DNA from: Bacteroidota bacterium
GTDB lineage: Bacteria; Bacteroidota; Bacteroidia; Flavobacteriales; Weeksellaceae
DNA: 64,000 nt
Direction: 5' to 3'
Assembly (NCBI GenBank): GCA_018902795.1
Contig: JAHIQD010000003.1
Coordinates: 62,001-126,000 of the forward strand
The notes beneath the pieces are model-generated. The model saw nothing but the letters and a program-made list of their open reading frames with translations. It made no database searches and was not told where the DNA came from. Both the position numbers and the translations under genes were made by a program. Below, one piece after another: positions 33,744-42,652 of the stretch. Positions within the stretch are counted from its first letter, which is position 1, and the number at the start of each line of letters is the position of its first letter.

Positions 33744-36284
33744 ATGATCAGAAAGAGGACTTTAGGTTTGGTATTTGTTCTCGGAGCGGCAAGTTTTGCC
33801 TTTGCACAGGAGAAAGCAAATGTAACAGGAAAAATTGTTGACAAGCACAATGTGGCAGTTCCCTATGCATCCGTAAGCTTCAGCAACAAAGCCAACAAAC
33901 TTTTCAGTGATGCAGTTTTAACAGATGAAAAAGGGGAATACCGTCTCGCACTGGTTCCGGGAGCTTACGCGATTACAGTGGAAGCCATTGATTTTAAAAA
34001 AGTAACTTTAAATAAGCAGATCACCACTGCAGGCAACCTCGGTAATTTCACCGTGGAAGCTGAAGGATCAGCTACCAATACGAAAACCCAGGATATCCAG
34101 GGCGTTACCATTACTGCCCAGGCAGTGAAAGCGTACCGGGTAGAAATCGACAAAAAGGTTTATGATCCCTCTTTAGACATTGTCGCAAAAGGCGGTAACC
34201 TGCAGGATGTTTTAGCCAACGTGCCTTCGGTAGATGTGGATACCGACGGAACGGTTTCGATGCGTGGAAATACCAATGTGAGGTTTTTAATTAACGGAAA
34301 ACCATCTTCGATGCTTGGAATCGATGACGGCGCGAATGCACTGCAGTCTATCGCAGCCGACCAGATTGAAAGAATTGAAGTCATTACAAATCCTTCATCG
34401 AAATACGAAGCCAGCGGAACCGCAGGTATTCTGAACATTATCCTGAAAAAATCTAAAAAAGTAGGGTTTAACGGAAGCGTGGAAGGAACTTTAGGTTATT
34501 TGCCGACTTCAAGATTAAATACCAACCTGAGCTGGAGAAAAGGTGCATGGACTTACTACGTCAATGGAGGTGGCGGTTACAGCAGAAATAAATCTACCAA
34601 TAATTCAGAATTTAATTCTTTCTTAAACCCTGAAACTCTGAATGACGGTTTCTCTATGAAATCTATTCAGAATGGCTCTAACAAGGGAGAAAATAAGAAT
34701 TACAACGTTACGACCGGGTTCGTGGTAGATGTTACTGACAAATCCACCCTGAACGCTTCAGTAATGTTAAGAAACTTTAATAACGAATCTACCGGGGAAA
34801 CTACCTATTTTGATAATGTGATCATTAAAGACAGAACCGCACTGGGATATCCGAATGTTCCTTATACATTGCAGGATCAGTTTACGAACAGACTTAATAC
34901 AGGGACAAGTACAAATAACTCCTTTCAGGCAGATTTAGGTTTCGACCAGAAAATCGGAGATAAAGGCCAGATGATTTCCCTTGCGACAAGTTTTCAGAAG
35001 AACAAAAGCGACGGTACTTCAATGATTAATGAAAATGGTTACGATAATGAATTTGATGTTGCCACTCATACCCTTAATAACATTCTTACAAATTCGGTAA
35101 ACACTACTTTTCTAGCGAAAGCCGATTACGAACTGCCTGTAGGTGAAGTTTCCAAGATCGAAGCCGGGGTTAGATATGATTCCAACCAGAATGATTACGA
35201 TTATTATGTAGATCAAAGTAAAAACAACGGACCGGTGGAAGTATTACCGAATTTTACCAGCGCTACATTCTATAAAGAAAACATTCTCGCGGGATATACC
35301 CAGTTTAAGAGCAAGATAAATAATTTTGGCTATCAGTTAGGTTTAAGAGCTGAAAATACGGACATCGGCGTAAATTTCAAAAGGGTAAGTGATGCAGCTC
35401 AGATCAATGTCGACAAGAATTACCTGAAATTTTTCCCAAGTGTATTCTTAAGTTATGACCTTAATAAAAACAACCAGTTGTTGCTGAATTATTCACGAAG
35501 AATTAACCGTCCGCGTTCTTTCTTCCTGATCCCTTTCATGTCTTATAACAACAACAGAAACCTGTTCAGCGGAAACCCGGATCTTAATCCGACTTACGAA
35601 AACTCATTTGAATTAGGTTACAGCCTGTCGAAAAGCAAAGTTACTTTCAACCCGACACTGTATTACAAAAAATCTGAGGATGAAGTAAACATGTACCAGT
35701 ACAGCGGACTGAATGCTGACGGCAATACCGTTATCTATACAATGCCTGTAAATGCCGGAACCGAGGCCCAGTATGGGGTTGATATCAATGCTACTTACGA
35801 CCCGTTCAAATGGTGGAAAATCATGGGAAGTGCCAATTTATTCGGATATAAAAATGAGGGATCTTACGGAGATTTCGATTTTTCCGGAGAAGGATTTTCT
35901 TCCAGATTCCGTTTAACAAACACCTTTAAACCAACTAAAACCACCAGCTTCCAGATTCAGGGCTTTTACCGTGGTGCACAAAATACGGTATCCCAACAAA
36001 GAGAACCGATGTATGCGGTAAACCTCGGCGCAAGCCAAACCATCTGGAAAGGGAACGGAACCATCTCTTTCAACATTCAGGATATCTTTAATACCCGTGT
36101 CAGAGAAAACTTCACCACAACCCCGAGCTATTCGCAGTATAATTTCATGCAGTGGCAGCCGCGTCAGTTCACTGTTTCCTTAAGCTACCGCTTCAAGCAG
36201 GGTGATAAAGTTGATCAGCCGAAACGCAAAAAAGATGTCAACAGCAATTCATCAGGTGATGATGACCAGCAAGGGCCAATGTAA
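33744..36284 (+). CDS. TonB-dependent outer-membrane receptor
   Basis: I choose the ATG at 33744 because it starts a clean signal peptide (MIRKRTLGLVFVLGAASFAFAQ) in an 846-residue protein; an in-frame ATG at 33717 adds nine polar residues. After the signal comes a carboxypeptidase-regulatory-like beta domain (residues about 25-105), a plug domain with LQDVLANVPSVDVDTDGTVS and FLINGKPSSML, and a long outer-membrane barrel of the OMP_b-brl_3 type. Such receptors import a ligand bound outside the cell with energy from TonB-ExbBD. No SusD partner gene is adjacent, so the ligand is probably not a SusCD-type glycan. The C-terminus is short on aromatic end but followed by a strong terminator. Confidence 0.9.
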   Translation: MIRKRTLGLVFVLGAASFAFAQEKANVTGKIVDKHNVAVPYASVSFSNKANKLFSDAVLTDEKGEYRLALVPGAYAITVEAIDFKKVTLNKQITTAGNLGNFTVEAEGSATNTKTQDIQGVTITAQAVKAYRVEIDKKVYDPSLDIVAKGGNLQDVLANVPSVDVDTDGTVSMRGNTNVRFLINGKPSSMLGIDDGANALQSIAADQIERIEVITNPSSKYEASGTAGILNIILKKSKKVGFNGSVEGTLGYLPTSRLNTNLSWRKGAWTYYVNGGGGYSRNKSTNNSEFNSFLNPETLNDGFSMKSIQNGSNKGENKNYNVTTGFVVDVTDKSTLNASVMLRNFNNESTGETTYFDNVIIKDRTALGYPNVPYTLQDQFTNRLNTGTSTNNSFQADLGFDQKIGDKGQMISLATSFQKNKSDGTSMINENGYDNEFDVATHTLNNILTNSVNTTFLAKADYELPVGEVSKIEAGVRYDSNQNDYDYYVDQSKNNGPVEVLPNFTSATFYKENILAGYTQFKSKINNFGYQLGLRAENTDIGVNFKRVSDAAQINVDKNYLKFFPSVFLSYDLNKNNQLLLNYSRRINRPRSFFLIPFMSYNNNRNLFSGNPDLNPTYENSFELGYSLSKSKVTFNPTLYYKKSEDEVNMYQYSGLNADGNTVIYTMPVNAGTEAQYGVDINATYDPFKWWKIMGSANLFGYKNEGSYGDFDFSGEGFSSRFRLTNTFKPTKTTSFQIQGFYRGAQNTVSQQREPMYAVNLGASQTIWKGNGTISFNIQDIFNTRVRENFTTTPSYSQYNFMQWQPRQFTVSLSYRFKQGDKVDQPKRKKDVNSNSSGDDDQQGPM

Positions 36285-36302
36285 AAGGTTCACTATTAAA
36301 CA

Positions 36303-36336
36303 AAATCAGTCCCGTTCAATATGACGGGACTGATTT
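36303..36336. terminator. Bidirectional terminator between TonB receptor and galE
   Basis: AAATCAGTCCCGT and ACGGGACTGATTT form a perfect 13-bp stem with an 8-nt loop, followed by a T-run on the plus strand and an A-rich flank on the other side. Confidence 0.9.
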
Positions 36337-36381
36337 TTTTTAGCTTTTAAAGATACTTTACAGTAATCTTGTCTTAAATTT

Positions 36382-37398
36382 TTATGCTCTGGATTCCAAG
36401 TACTTCTGCCATTCCCAGGTCGTACGCAGCGCTTCTTCCAAAGAAGTATCCGCTTTCCAGCCCAGCTCCTTTTCGGCTTTATCGGCGTTGGCATAAGCGA
36501 TAGTGATATCTCCTGCCCTTCTTTCGCAAATCTGGTACGGCACCTCAACATTATTGGCTCTTTCATAAGCTTCTACCACTTCCAGAACTGAAGATCCCTT
36601 TCCAGTTCCAAGATTGTAAATATCAATCACCGTTTCTTCATTGGAAGCAATAAGCTTCTGCAAAGCTTTGACGTGTGCTTTTGCCAAATCTACCACATAA
36701 ATATAATCACGGACTGCAGTTCCGTCCGCGGTGTCATAATCATTTCCCCAAATGTGGAGTTTTTCACGGATTCCCGATGCAGTTTGGGTGACATAAGGAA
36801 CCAGATTATTTGGAACCCCGATCGGCAATTCACCCAACAGCGCGGTTGGATGCGCACCAATGGGATTGAAATATCTCAACAGTGAAATTTTCCTTTGATG
36901 AGCTGCTGCAAAATCTTTCAGAATTTCCTCTCCCATCTGCTTGGTTTTTCCGTACGATGATTCCGGAGTTTTAAGCGGTGTATTTTCATCGATTGGCTGC
37001 TCATCTGCCTGTCCGTAAACGGTGCATGATGAACTGAAAATAAAATTGGAAATATTTCGGGTTTTGAATTCCTGAAGGATATTAATCAATGAAAACAGGT
37101 TGTTTTCGTAATAGTCAATTGGTTTTTCCTGGCTCTCTCCCACTGCCTTATACGCAGCAAAATTAATACATCCGTCGATTTCGTATGCATCGAAAACCTG
37201 GGCCAGAAGTTCTTTCCTTTTCAGATCGAAGGGAAAAAACACCGGTCTCTTGCCAGCTACTTTTTCGATATTATCTAAGATAAATTTTTCGGAATTGGAC
37301 ATATCATCAACAATGATGACCTGAAAATTATTCTTTAAAAGCTCCACAACGGTGTGAGAACCGATGTAGCCGAGGCCGCCTGTTACGAGTATGGTCAT
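36382..37398 (-). CDS. galE: UDP-glucose 4-epimerase
   Basis: The 338-residue short-chain dehydrogenase has the NAD-binding GGLGYIGSHT at residues 7-16, the catalytic serine in FSSSCTVYG and the YGKTKQMGE (YxxxK) motif near residue 150. PIGAHPTALLGE is the typical GalE substrate-side loop. It interconverts UDP-glucose and UDP-galactose, supplying galactose for surface glycans. It is downstream of the small membrane protein and aminotransferase genes on the same strand, and shares an end terminator with the TonB receptor gene. Confidence 0.95.
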   Translation of the reverse strand: MTILVTGGLGYIGSHTVVELLKNNFQVIIVDDMSNSEKFILDNIEKVAGKRPVFFPFDLKRKELLAQVFDAYEIDGCINFAAYKAVGESQEKPIDYYENNLFSLINILQEFKTRNISNFIFSSSCTVYGQADEQPIDENTPLKTPESSYGKTKQMGEEILKDFAAAHQRKISLLRYFNPIGAHPTALLGELPIGVPNNLVPYVTQTASGIREKLHIWGNDYDTADGTAVRDYIYVVDLAKAHVKALQKLIASNEETVIDIYNLGTGKGSSVLEVVEAYERANNVEVPYQICERRAGDITIAYANADKAEKELGWKADTSLEEALRTTWEWQKYLESRA

Positions 37399-37435
37399 GT
37401 TACAATTTTGAGAGTGAAATTTTAAAATTTAGTTT

Positions 37436-37834
37436 TCAACTTGGTTTACCTATTTGGTCGATCTCATTATCCACAGTTTTATATTTAAATATGTTTACAA
37501 CCATTAAATATAGCCCAATAAATATAGATTTCTTCAAAGATTGAGGGGAATAAATGCCGAAAAACATATTCCATATAACCATTAAAAAAAACCATAAAAA
37601 AACTGGTAAAATTGTGATATTAATTAGGAGAATTGTTTTCCGGTGTTTTTCAAATAATGCAATTGTAATAAAGATGTTTAAAATTAAAAATAAGAACATC
37701 CAGAGAAAGTTCTCCAGAACAAAATCTCTTTCTCGGAACTGAAGGATCCCTAAAAGTACAGTTATACAAATTAAACTATGTGCTATTACAGCTAAAACAA
37801 ATAGCCATTTATACTTAAAAATCCTTTTTTTCAA
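37436..37834 (-). CDS. Hypothetical four-helix membrane protein
   Basis: The 132-residue protein has four hydrophobic helices (WLFVLAVIAHSLICITVLL, FLWMFLFLILNIFITIALF, LLINITILPVFLWFFLMV and IFIGLYLMVVNIF) and short basic loops. I do not recognise it. It starts 2 bp after the aminotransferase stop codon and is followed by galE 37 bp on, so it is likely part of the same transcript. Its base composition is more AT-rich than its neighbours, which may mark a recent arrival. Confidence 0.65.
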   Translation of the reverse strand: MKKRIFKYKWLFVLAVIAHSLICITVLLGILQFRERDFVLENFLWMFLFLILNIFITIALFEKHRKTILLINITILPVFLWFFLMVIWNMFFGIYSPQSLKKSIFIGLYLMVVNIFKYKTVDNEIDQIGKPS

Positions 37835-37836
37835 AA

Positions 37837-38964
37837 TTAATCATTCATAAACTCCAAAACCCCATCTGTAATATATTTCAACTGCTCTTCATCAAGTTCC
37901 GTATGCATCGGAAGCGAAATCACCTCGCCCAACAACTTATCTGTATTTACAAAATCTTTCGGATCACTTTCCTGAAAATAAGCTTTCTGTTTTCTTAAAG
38001 CCACCGGATAATAAATCATCGCCGGAATCTCTTTTTCAGCCAGAAACTGCTGAAGCTCATTTCTTTTTCCGTTCAGAATTCTGAGTGTATACTGGTGAAA
38101 AACTTGGGTGGAATATTCCGCTCTTTTCGGGGTTAAAATATTCGGGTGGTTTGCGAAAGCTTCGTCGTAATAATCTGCAGCTTTTCTCCGCGCTTCGTTA
38201 TAGGTATCCAAAAGCGGAAGTTTTTTTCTTAAAACCGTCGCCTGAATGCTGTCTAAACGCGAATTCACACCAACCTCATCATGATAATATCTTTCGTACA
38301 TTCCGTGGTTTACAATGCCGCGAAGTTTATGGGCAAGTTCGTCATCATTGGTAAAAATAGCACCCCCGTCTCCGTAACAGCCCAGATTTTTAGACGGAAA
38401 GAAAGAAGTAGTTCCCATAATTCCCATGGTTCCGGATTTCTTAACAGTTCCGTCAGAGAAAGTGAAATCTGCTCCGATAGCCTGAGCATTGTCTTCAATA
38501 ACTGCTAAATGATGTTCTTTTGCCACTTTAAGGATTTCTTCCATATTGGCACACTGTCCGAAGATATGCACCGGAATAATCGCTTTTGTTTTCGGAGTAA
38601 TTGCGGCTTTCAGTTTATTGATATCAATGGTGAACGTGTCATAATCAACATCCACCAAAACCGATTTCAGTTTTAACAGATGAATCACCTCCACGGTTGC
38701 TGCAAAAGTAAAGTCGGCGGTAATCACTTCGTCACCTTCTTTAAGATCAAGAGCCATCAGAGCGATTTGAAGCGCGTCGGTTCCGTTCGCACACGGAATC
38801 ACGTGTTTTACATCCAGATAGGTCTCAAGTTCAGTTTGAAAAGATTTTACTTCGGGTCCGTTAATAAATGCGGCAGAATCCAGCACATTTAAAACTGCAT
38901 TGTCTACATCTGCTTTTATCTTATAATATTGACTTTGAAGGTCAACCATCTGAATTTTTTTCAT
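37837..38964 (-). CDS. DegT/DnrJ/EryC1/StrS family PLP-dependent sugar aminotransferase
   Basis: The 375-residue protein has the family opening MVDLQSQYYKIKADVDNAVL, the HVIPCANGTDALQIALMALD loop, AIIPVHIFGQCANME, and the PLP lysine in SFFPSKNLGCYGDGGAIF. Members transaminate keto sugars bound to nucleotides on the way to amino-sugars in O-antigen or capsule. With galE and the small membrane protein it makes a surface-sugar unit. The exact sugar is not readable. Confidence 0.9.
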   Translation of the reverse strand: MKKIQMVDLQSQYYKIKADVDNAVLNVLDSAAFINGPEVKSFQTELETYLDVKHVIPCANGTDALQIALMALDLKEGDEVITADFTFAATVEVIHLLKLKSVLVDVDYDTFTIDINKLKAAITPKTKAIIPVHIFGQCANMEEILKVAKEHHLAVIEDNAQAIGADFTFSDGTVKKSGTMGIMGTTSFFPSKNLGCYGDGGAIFTNDDELAHKLRGIVNHGMYERYYHDEVGVNSRLDSIQATVLRKKLPLLDTYNEARRKAADYYDEAFANHPNILTPKRAEYSTQVFHQYTLRILNGKRNELQQFLAEKEIPAMIYYPVALRKQKAYFQESDPKDFVNTDKLLGEVISLPMHTELDEEQLKYITDGVLEFMND

Positions 38965-39321
38965 ACGTATTTTTTCTTTTTTCTTTTCAAATGCAACCGC
39001 AACAGTGCAGAGCGGATCACTCCGTCATTTTTATGATCAGCGGTTTCATAAAAATATTTGCTCAAATTTAAGAAAATTAAATTTTTAAGAAAACTAAAAC
39101 CCTGATAGTTTTCGCAATACTTTCACATAATCATTAAATTTCTGTATTTCAGGAATTTCAAAATTTTAATTTTAACCAATAATTGACGAACAACTACAAT
39201 CAATTTACTGAAAACGGAACACAATCAAAATTTAATTACCATAACCTAAATATAAATTGAATTCATTTGCATAATTTTCAACAATTTTTTTAATTTTGTC
39301 CCAGTTCAATAAAATTACAAC
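38965..39321. other. Divergent intergenic region with leader hairpin
   Basis: No gene is seen in these 357 bp. On the minus strand TAAATTTG at 39063-39070 is a likely -7 box for the aminotransferase gene, giving a leader of about 90 nt. At the start of this leader ATTTTTATGA and TCATAAAAAT (39027-39055) form a perfect 10-bp hairpin. The subtilase promoter lies at the other side. Confidence 0.5.
39266..39298 (+). promoter_or_regulatory. Promoter of the T9SS subtilase gene
   Basis: TTTG at 39266-39269 and TAATTTTG at 39291-39298 are separated by 21 bp, close to the Bacteroidota consensus. The ATG is 23 bp further on. Confidence 0.6.
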
Positions 39322-40932
39322 ATGAAAAAAATACTATCGGTTTTTATCCTTTTTGTTTTCGCATATGCCGGTGCACAGACCGAACTGGTTTTTGTCTTCT
39401 TTAAAGACAAACCCAACAAAGCAGCGTTTTATGCCAACCCGCTTTCAGAACTTGACCAGAAATCACTTGACCGCAGAACACGGCTCGGAATTGCACTCAA
39501 TGATCAGGATGCACCCATTGAACCCGCGTATATTCAGAACATCAGAAATCTTGGATTTACCGTAACCGATTATTCAAAATGGATGAACGGTGTGGCCGTA
39601 AATGCCACTGCAGCGCAGATTGCCACACTTCAGGCGCAGACTTACGTACAGTCTGTAGAAAGATTTATCAAACATCCTTCAGGGGGCGGCAAAGAATCGG
39701 TAAAAAAAACAGATAAATTCGAGCTGTTCAACAGTACCACAGGAAAAACCGATTTTAACTATGGTACCGGATTGGCACAAATCAACCAGATCAACGTCCG
39801 TCCGCTTCATATCGCAGGATATACAGGAGCCGGCGTAACCATTGCAGTAATCGATACCGGTTTCCCAACGGTGAATACAGGATCTGCTTATGCGCGTATC
39901 CGCAACAACGGACAGATCAAAGGCGGCTATAATTTTGTGAACAAAAGCACAGACATTTACAATACTTCGCTCAACAATCACGGTTCTTACTGTTTGGGAG
40001 TGATCGCGGGATATATCGCAAATTCTTACGTAGGGTCCGCTCCTGATGCTGATTTTTATCTTTATGCTTCGGAAGACGGTGTCAACGAAAAACCGGAAGA
40101 GCTTATCTACTGGACTGAAGCAGCAGAAGAAGCCGACAGAAAAGGCGTAGATGTAATTTCAACCTCTCTTGGATATTATGACTTTGATGATCCCCGTTAC
40201 AACTTGCTTTATTCAGATATGAACGGAACCACTTCTTTCATCGCAAGAGCAGCGCAGATCGCCACAGAAAAAGGAATTTTTGTTCTTGCAGCTGCCGGAA
40301 ATGAAGCGCAGAATGCATGGCATTACATCATTACTCCTGCTGATAATGAAAAGGTTTTCACCGTGGGTGGAGTAACTTCTACTGGCGCCAGTTCTTCTTT
40401 TTCTTCTTACGGTCCTAATGCAGTCGGTCTCATAAAGCCAGATGCAAGTGCACGCGGCACCAGTACCGCAATGGCTTATAACAACAGTGCCACAACAAGC
40501 AGCGGAACCTCTTTTGCTACGCCTTTGGCGGCAGGAGGTGTAGCCTGTCTTCTTCAGGCTGTTCCCACAAAACCTTTGGCGGACGTGCGGAACATTTTGC
40601 GTAAAAACGCCTCGCTATATCCTTCAACGACAGCCCAGATGGGTTATGGAATTTTAAATTTCGGAAAATCCTTAACAGAGGCGCAGTTAGCCAGTGCAGA
40701 AAACAGTAAAATTTCCAGGATTTCCCTTTATCCAAATCCTGTTTTTACAAGTTTCACCGTTAACACTTCAGAAAAAATCATCTCGGTGGAAATCTACGAT
40801 GCTTTAGGAAGAAAAGTTCAGACTCTTGCAAATGAAAAAACCAATAACATTGAGCGTTTAAGCAAAGGTATTTACTTTGTAAAGATAAAGACCGATAAAA
40901 ATGAGTATATCGAAAAACTCATCAAGCAGTAA
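39322..40932 (+). CDS. Secreted S8 family serine peptidase (subtilase) with T9SS sorting domain
   Basis: The 536-residue protein has a signal peptide (MKKILSVFILFVFAYAGAQ), a short propeptide and the subtilase catalytic triad: Asp in IAVIDTGFP near residue 178, His in NNHGSYCLGVIAG near residue 220 and Ser in SGTSFATPLAAGG near residue 393. The last 70 residues from ISLYPNPVFTSFTVN form a type A T9SS sorting domain ending in KLIKQ. It is a secreted protease acting outside the cell, probably nutritional. It has its own promoter and terminator. Confidence 0.95.
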   Translation: MKKILSVFILFVFAYAGAQTELVFVFFKDKPNKAAFYANPLSELDQKSLDRRTRLGIALNDQDAPIEPAYIQNIRNLGFTVTDYSKWMNGVAVNATAAQIATLQAQTYVQSVERFIKHPSGGGKESVKKTDKFELFNSTTGKTDFNYGTGLAQINQINVRPLHIAGYTGAGVTIAVIDTGFPTVNTGSAYARIRNNGQIKGGYNFVNKSTDIYNTSLNNHGSYCLGVIAGYIANSYVGSAPDADFYLYASEDGVNEKPEELIYWTEAAEEADRKGVDVISTSLGYYDFDDPRYNLLYSDMNGTTSFIARAAQIATEKGIFVLAAAGNEAQNAWHYIITPADNEKVFTVGGVTSTGASSSFSSYGPNAVGLIKPDASARGTSTAMAYNNSATTSSGTSFATPLAAGGVACLLQAVPTKPLADVRNILRKNASLYPSTTAQMGYGILNFGKSLTEAQLASAENSKISRISLYPNPVFTSFTVNTSEKIISVEIYDALGRKVQTLANEKTNNIERLSKGIYFVKIKTDKNEYIEKLIKQ

Positions 40933-40940
40933 CAACACAA

Positions 40941-40963
40941 AAAGACCTTCAGTGAAGGTCTTT
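40941..40963 (+). terminator. Terminator of the subtilase gene
   Basis: AAAGACCTTC and GAAGGTCTTT form a 10-bp stem with a 3-nt loop, followed by T5. Confidence 0.9.
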
Positions 40964-41041
40964 TTTTATATAAGTTAATATTTCGAATCTTTTGCGAGTC
41001 AATACAATTTAAGCTTAAAGCCAAATCCCTGCAGTGTTTAA

Positions 41042-41314
41042 TTATTCAGCCGTTACAGGATCAATAATGGTGGAGACTTTACTCACTGAGTTCGCAGGAA
41101 AACCGCCTTGAGCCGCGTGCTCACGTATCATTTCTTCATTTGGGGCATTGTAAACACAGTAAATCTTATCATTGGTGACATAGCTTTGAACCCACTGTAT
41201 TTGCGGCCCCATTTTGTCTAATACTTCACGGGATTTCTGTGAGATTGCTTTCAGTTCTTCCGAACTCAGTTTTCCTGCTCCCGGAAATTCTCTTTCGATT
41301 ACATACTTAGGCAT
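41042..41314 (-). CDS. DUF4242 domain-containing protein
   Basis: This 90-residue protein matches the DUF4242 family in its whole length: MPKYVIEREFPGAGKLSSEE, IQWVQSYVTNDKIYCVYNAP and a HAAQGGFPANSVSKV end. DUF4242 proteins have a small ferredoxin-like fold and some are described as binding nickel, but function is not settled. It stands alone, with no clear promoter box. The region after it on the plus side is non-coding. Confidence 0.85.
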   Translation of the reverse strand: MPKYVIEREFPGAGKLSSEELKAISQKSREVLDKMGPQIQWVQSYVTNDKIYCVYNAPNEEMIREHAAQGGFPANSVSKVSTIIDPVTAE

Positions 41315-41668
41315 GATTTAGAATTTTAATTTCAGCCTACTCTATTCGGTTTTCAGCTTCCCCGTTTTACTTTACACTTTATCATTGAACAATTATTTCT
41401 TGATTCTCCTCTTTATTATTTACTTAAAGCCATAATTTTAACAAACTGAAATGAAGCAACATACAAAGCATAAAGCTACGCAATCTGATGCAAAAACCGA
41501 CTTGTTTTTAACCCTATTGCATATCGTTTAAAACCATGATTTTACCGGCTTCAAACCTTTGAGGCCTTGTTCGTCCAAAAGCAAGATCTGGAAAATCTAA
41601 AGTAACTTTAACCACAAATTAAAAGACCTTCCGAAGAAGGTATTTGAAGTAAAATATTTATAAAATAG
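41315..41668. other. Non-coding stretch before the toxin-antitoxin pair
   Basis: No gene or RNA is recognised in these 354 bp. The only structure is the terminator of the toxin-antitoxin operon at 41626-41641. Confidence 0.6.
41626..41641 (-). terminator. Terminator of the toxin-antitoxin operon
   Basis: On the minus strand ACCTTC, the loop TTCG and GAAGGT form a tight hairpin with a stable UUCG tetraloop, followed by CTTTT. It lies 28 bp after the toxin stop codon. Confidence 0.8.
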
Positions 41669-41926
41669 CTAATCGTAATGAAATCTGCATTTTGCAATTA
41701 AAATTTCATCTTCATGGTATTGGTATATTAACCGGTGCTCGTCATCAATTCTGCGTGACCAGAATCCGGAATATTTATGTTTGAGCGGTTCGGGTTTTCC
41801 AATTCCGTCAAACGGATTTCTCGCAATATCTTTAAGTAAATCGTTGATCCGTTTGACTTTTTTTCTGTCGGTTTTTTGCCAGTACAGATAATCTTCCCAC
41901 GATTCATCTACAAAAACATATTTCAT
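41669..41926 (-). CDS. Txe/YoeB family addiction-module toxin
   Basis: The 85-residue protein is full length for Txe/YoeB and has the family opening FVDESWEDYLYWQ, then KRINDLLKDIARNPF, IGKPEPLKHKYSGFWSRRID and DEHRLIYQ, ending in CRFHYD. The conserved Glu, Arg and C-terminal His-Tyr of the YoeB ribosome-dependent endoribonuclease are all present. It cuts mRNA on the ribosome when free of antitoxin. It starts 1 bp after the antitoxin gene and shares its promoter. Confidence 0.93.
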   Translation of the reverse strand: MKYVFVDESWEDYLYWQKTDRKKVKRINDLLKDIARNPFDGIGKPEPLKHKYSGFWSRRIDDEHRLIYQYHEDEILIAKCRFHYD

Positions 41927-41927
41927 C

Positions 41928-42182
41928 TTAATCCTCGCTTAGATCTTTTGGAAATGATTTTCCGCTTTTCAGTTTTTCAATGGCAGAATCAAGCCTCATT
42001 TCATTTTTCTTTGATGAAAGTTCGTAATTCGTGGCCATTAAAGAATTGTATTCATCCAGAGACATAATCACGATCCCTGAATCTTTACCACGATTGATAA
42101 TCAGCGTTTCGAAGTTCTTCGCAACCCTATCGAGATATGTTTTTATATCCTTTCTAAAATCAGAAACACTTGCAATAAACAT
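41928..42182 (-). CDS. YefM/Phd-type antitoxin
   Basis: From the ATG at 42182 the protein has 84 residues and begins MFIASVSDFRKDIKTYLDRV, the Phd/YefM DNA-binding domain; the frame extends to 42218 but that part contains the operator and promoter. The helix TLIINRGKDSGIVIMSLDEY matches the Phd dimer strand, and the tail contains the toxin-neutralising segment. It represses its own operon through the TGTACA palindromes upstream. Confidence 0.92.
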   Translation of the reverse strand: MFIASVSDFRKDIKTYLDRVAKNFETLIINRGKDSGIVIMSLDEYNSLMATNYELSSKKNEMRLDSAIEKLKSGKSFPKDLSED

Positions 42183-42199
42183 AGTAATGTATTTTATTT

Positions 42200-42217
42200 T
42201 GTACAAATATATGTACA
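42200..42217. promoter_or_regulatory. Antitoxin operator: two TGTACA hexamers
   Basis: TGTACA occurs at 42200-42205 and again at 42212-42217, centres 12 bp apart. TGTACA is the core of the Escherichia coli YefM-YoeB operator palindromes, and the spacing is as described there. The sites flank the -7 box. Confidence 0.75.
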
Positions 42218-42235
42218 AATTTTATACCAGACAAA
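42204..42235 (-). promoter_or_regulatory. Promoter of the toxin-antitoxin operon
   Basis: On the minus strand TTTG (42235-42232) and TATATTTG (42211-42204) are separated by 20 bp, a perfect match to the Bacteroidota consensus. The -7 box lies between the two operator hexamers. Confidence 0.75.
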
Positions 42236-42282
42236 TTTTGTTAAACTGATTAATAATCAAAAAATTAAACCAAAACCGATTA

Positions 42283-42639
42283 CTAAACCCGTAATATCTT
42301 CTCCATTGCCTTTCCTTTTGCAAGTTCGTCAACCAGTTTATCCAGATAACGGATTTTCTGCATCAGCGGATCTTCAATTTCTTCAACCCGGTAACCGCAG
42401 ATTACGCCGGTAATTTTTGCAGCATTTGGATTAAGCTGTGGCGCCTTATTAAAGAAATCTTCAAAATTGGTTTTGCTATCCAGAACGTCCTGAAGCATTG
42501 CTTCACGGTAACCGGTAAGCCAGAAAATAATTTCGTCAACTTCAGCTTTTGTGCGGCCTTTCTTTTCTGCTTTTGCAATGTAGTGCGGATAAACACTTGC
42601 AAAAGACATTCTGTAAACCCGGGTGTTGTTAGTGTTCAT
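42283..42639 (-). CDS. DUF2200 domain-containing protein
   Basis: From the ATG at 42639 the protein has 118 residues and starts MNTNNTRVYRMSFASVYPHY, the usual DUF2200 opening; the open frame continues upstream into the end of ppc but that is overlap. The body has KAEVDEIIFWLTGY and a C-terminal DELAKGKAMEKILRV. Function is unknown. It starts 13 bp after the ppc stop codon and is probably read from the same transcript. Confidence 0.88.
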   Translation of the reverse strand: MNTNNTRVYRMSFASVYPHYIAKAEKKGRTKAEVDEIIFWLTGYREAMLQDVLDSKTNFEDFFNKAPQLNPNAAKITGVICGYRVEEIEDPLMQKIRYLDKLVDELAKGKAMEKILRV

Positions 42640-42652
42640 CGAATTATTGTTT

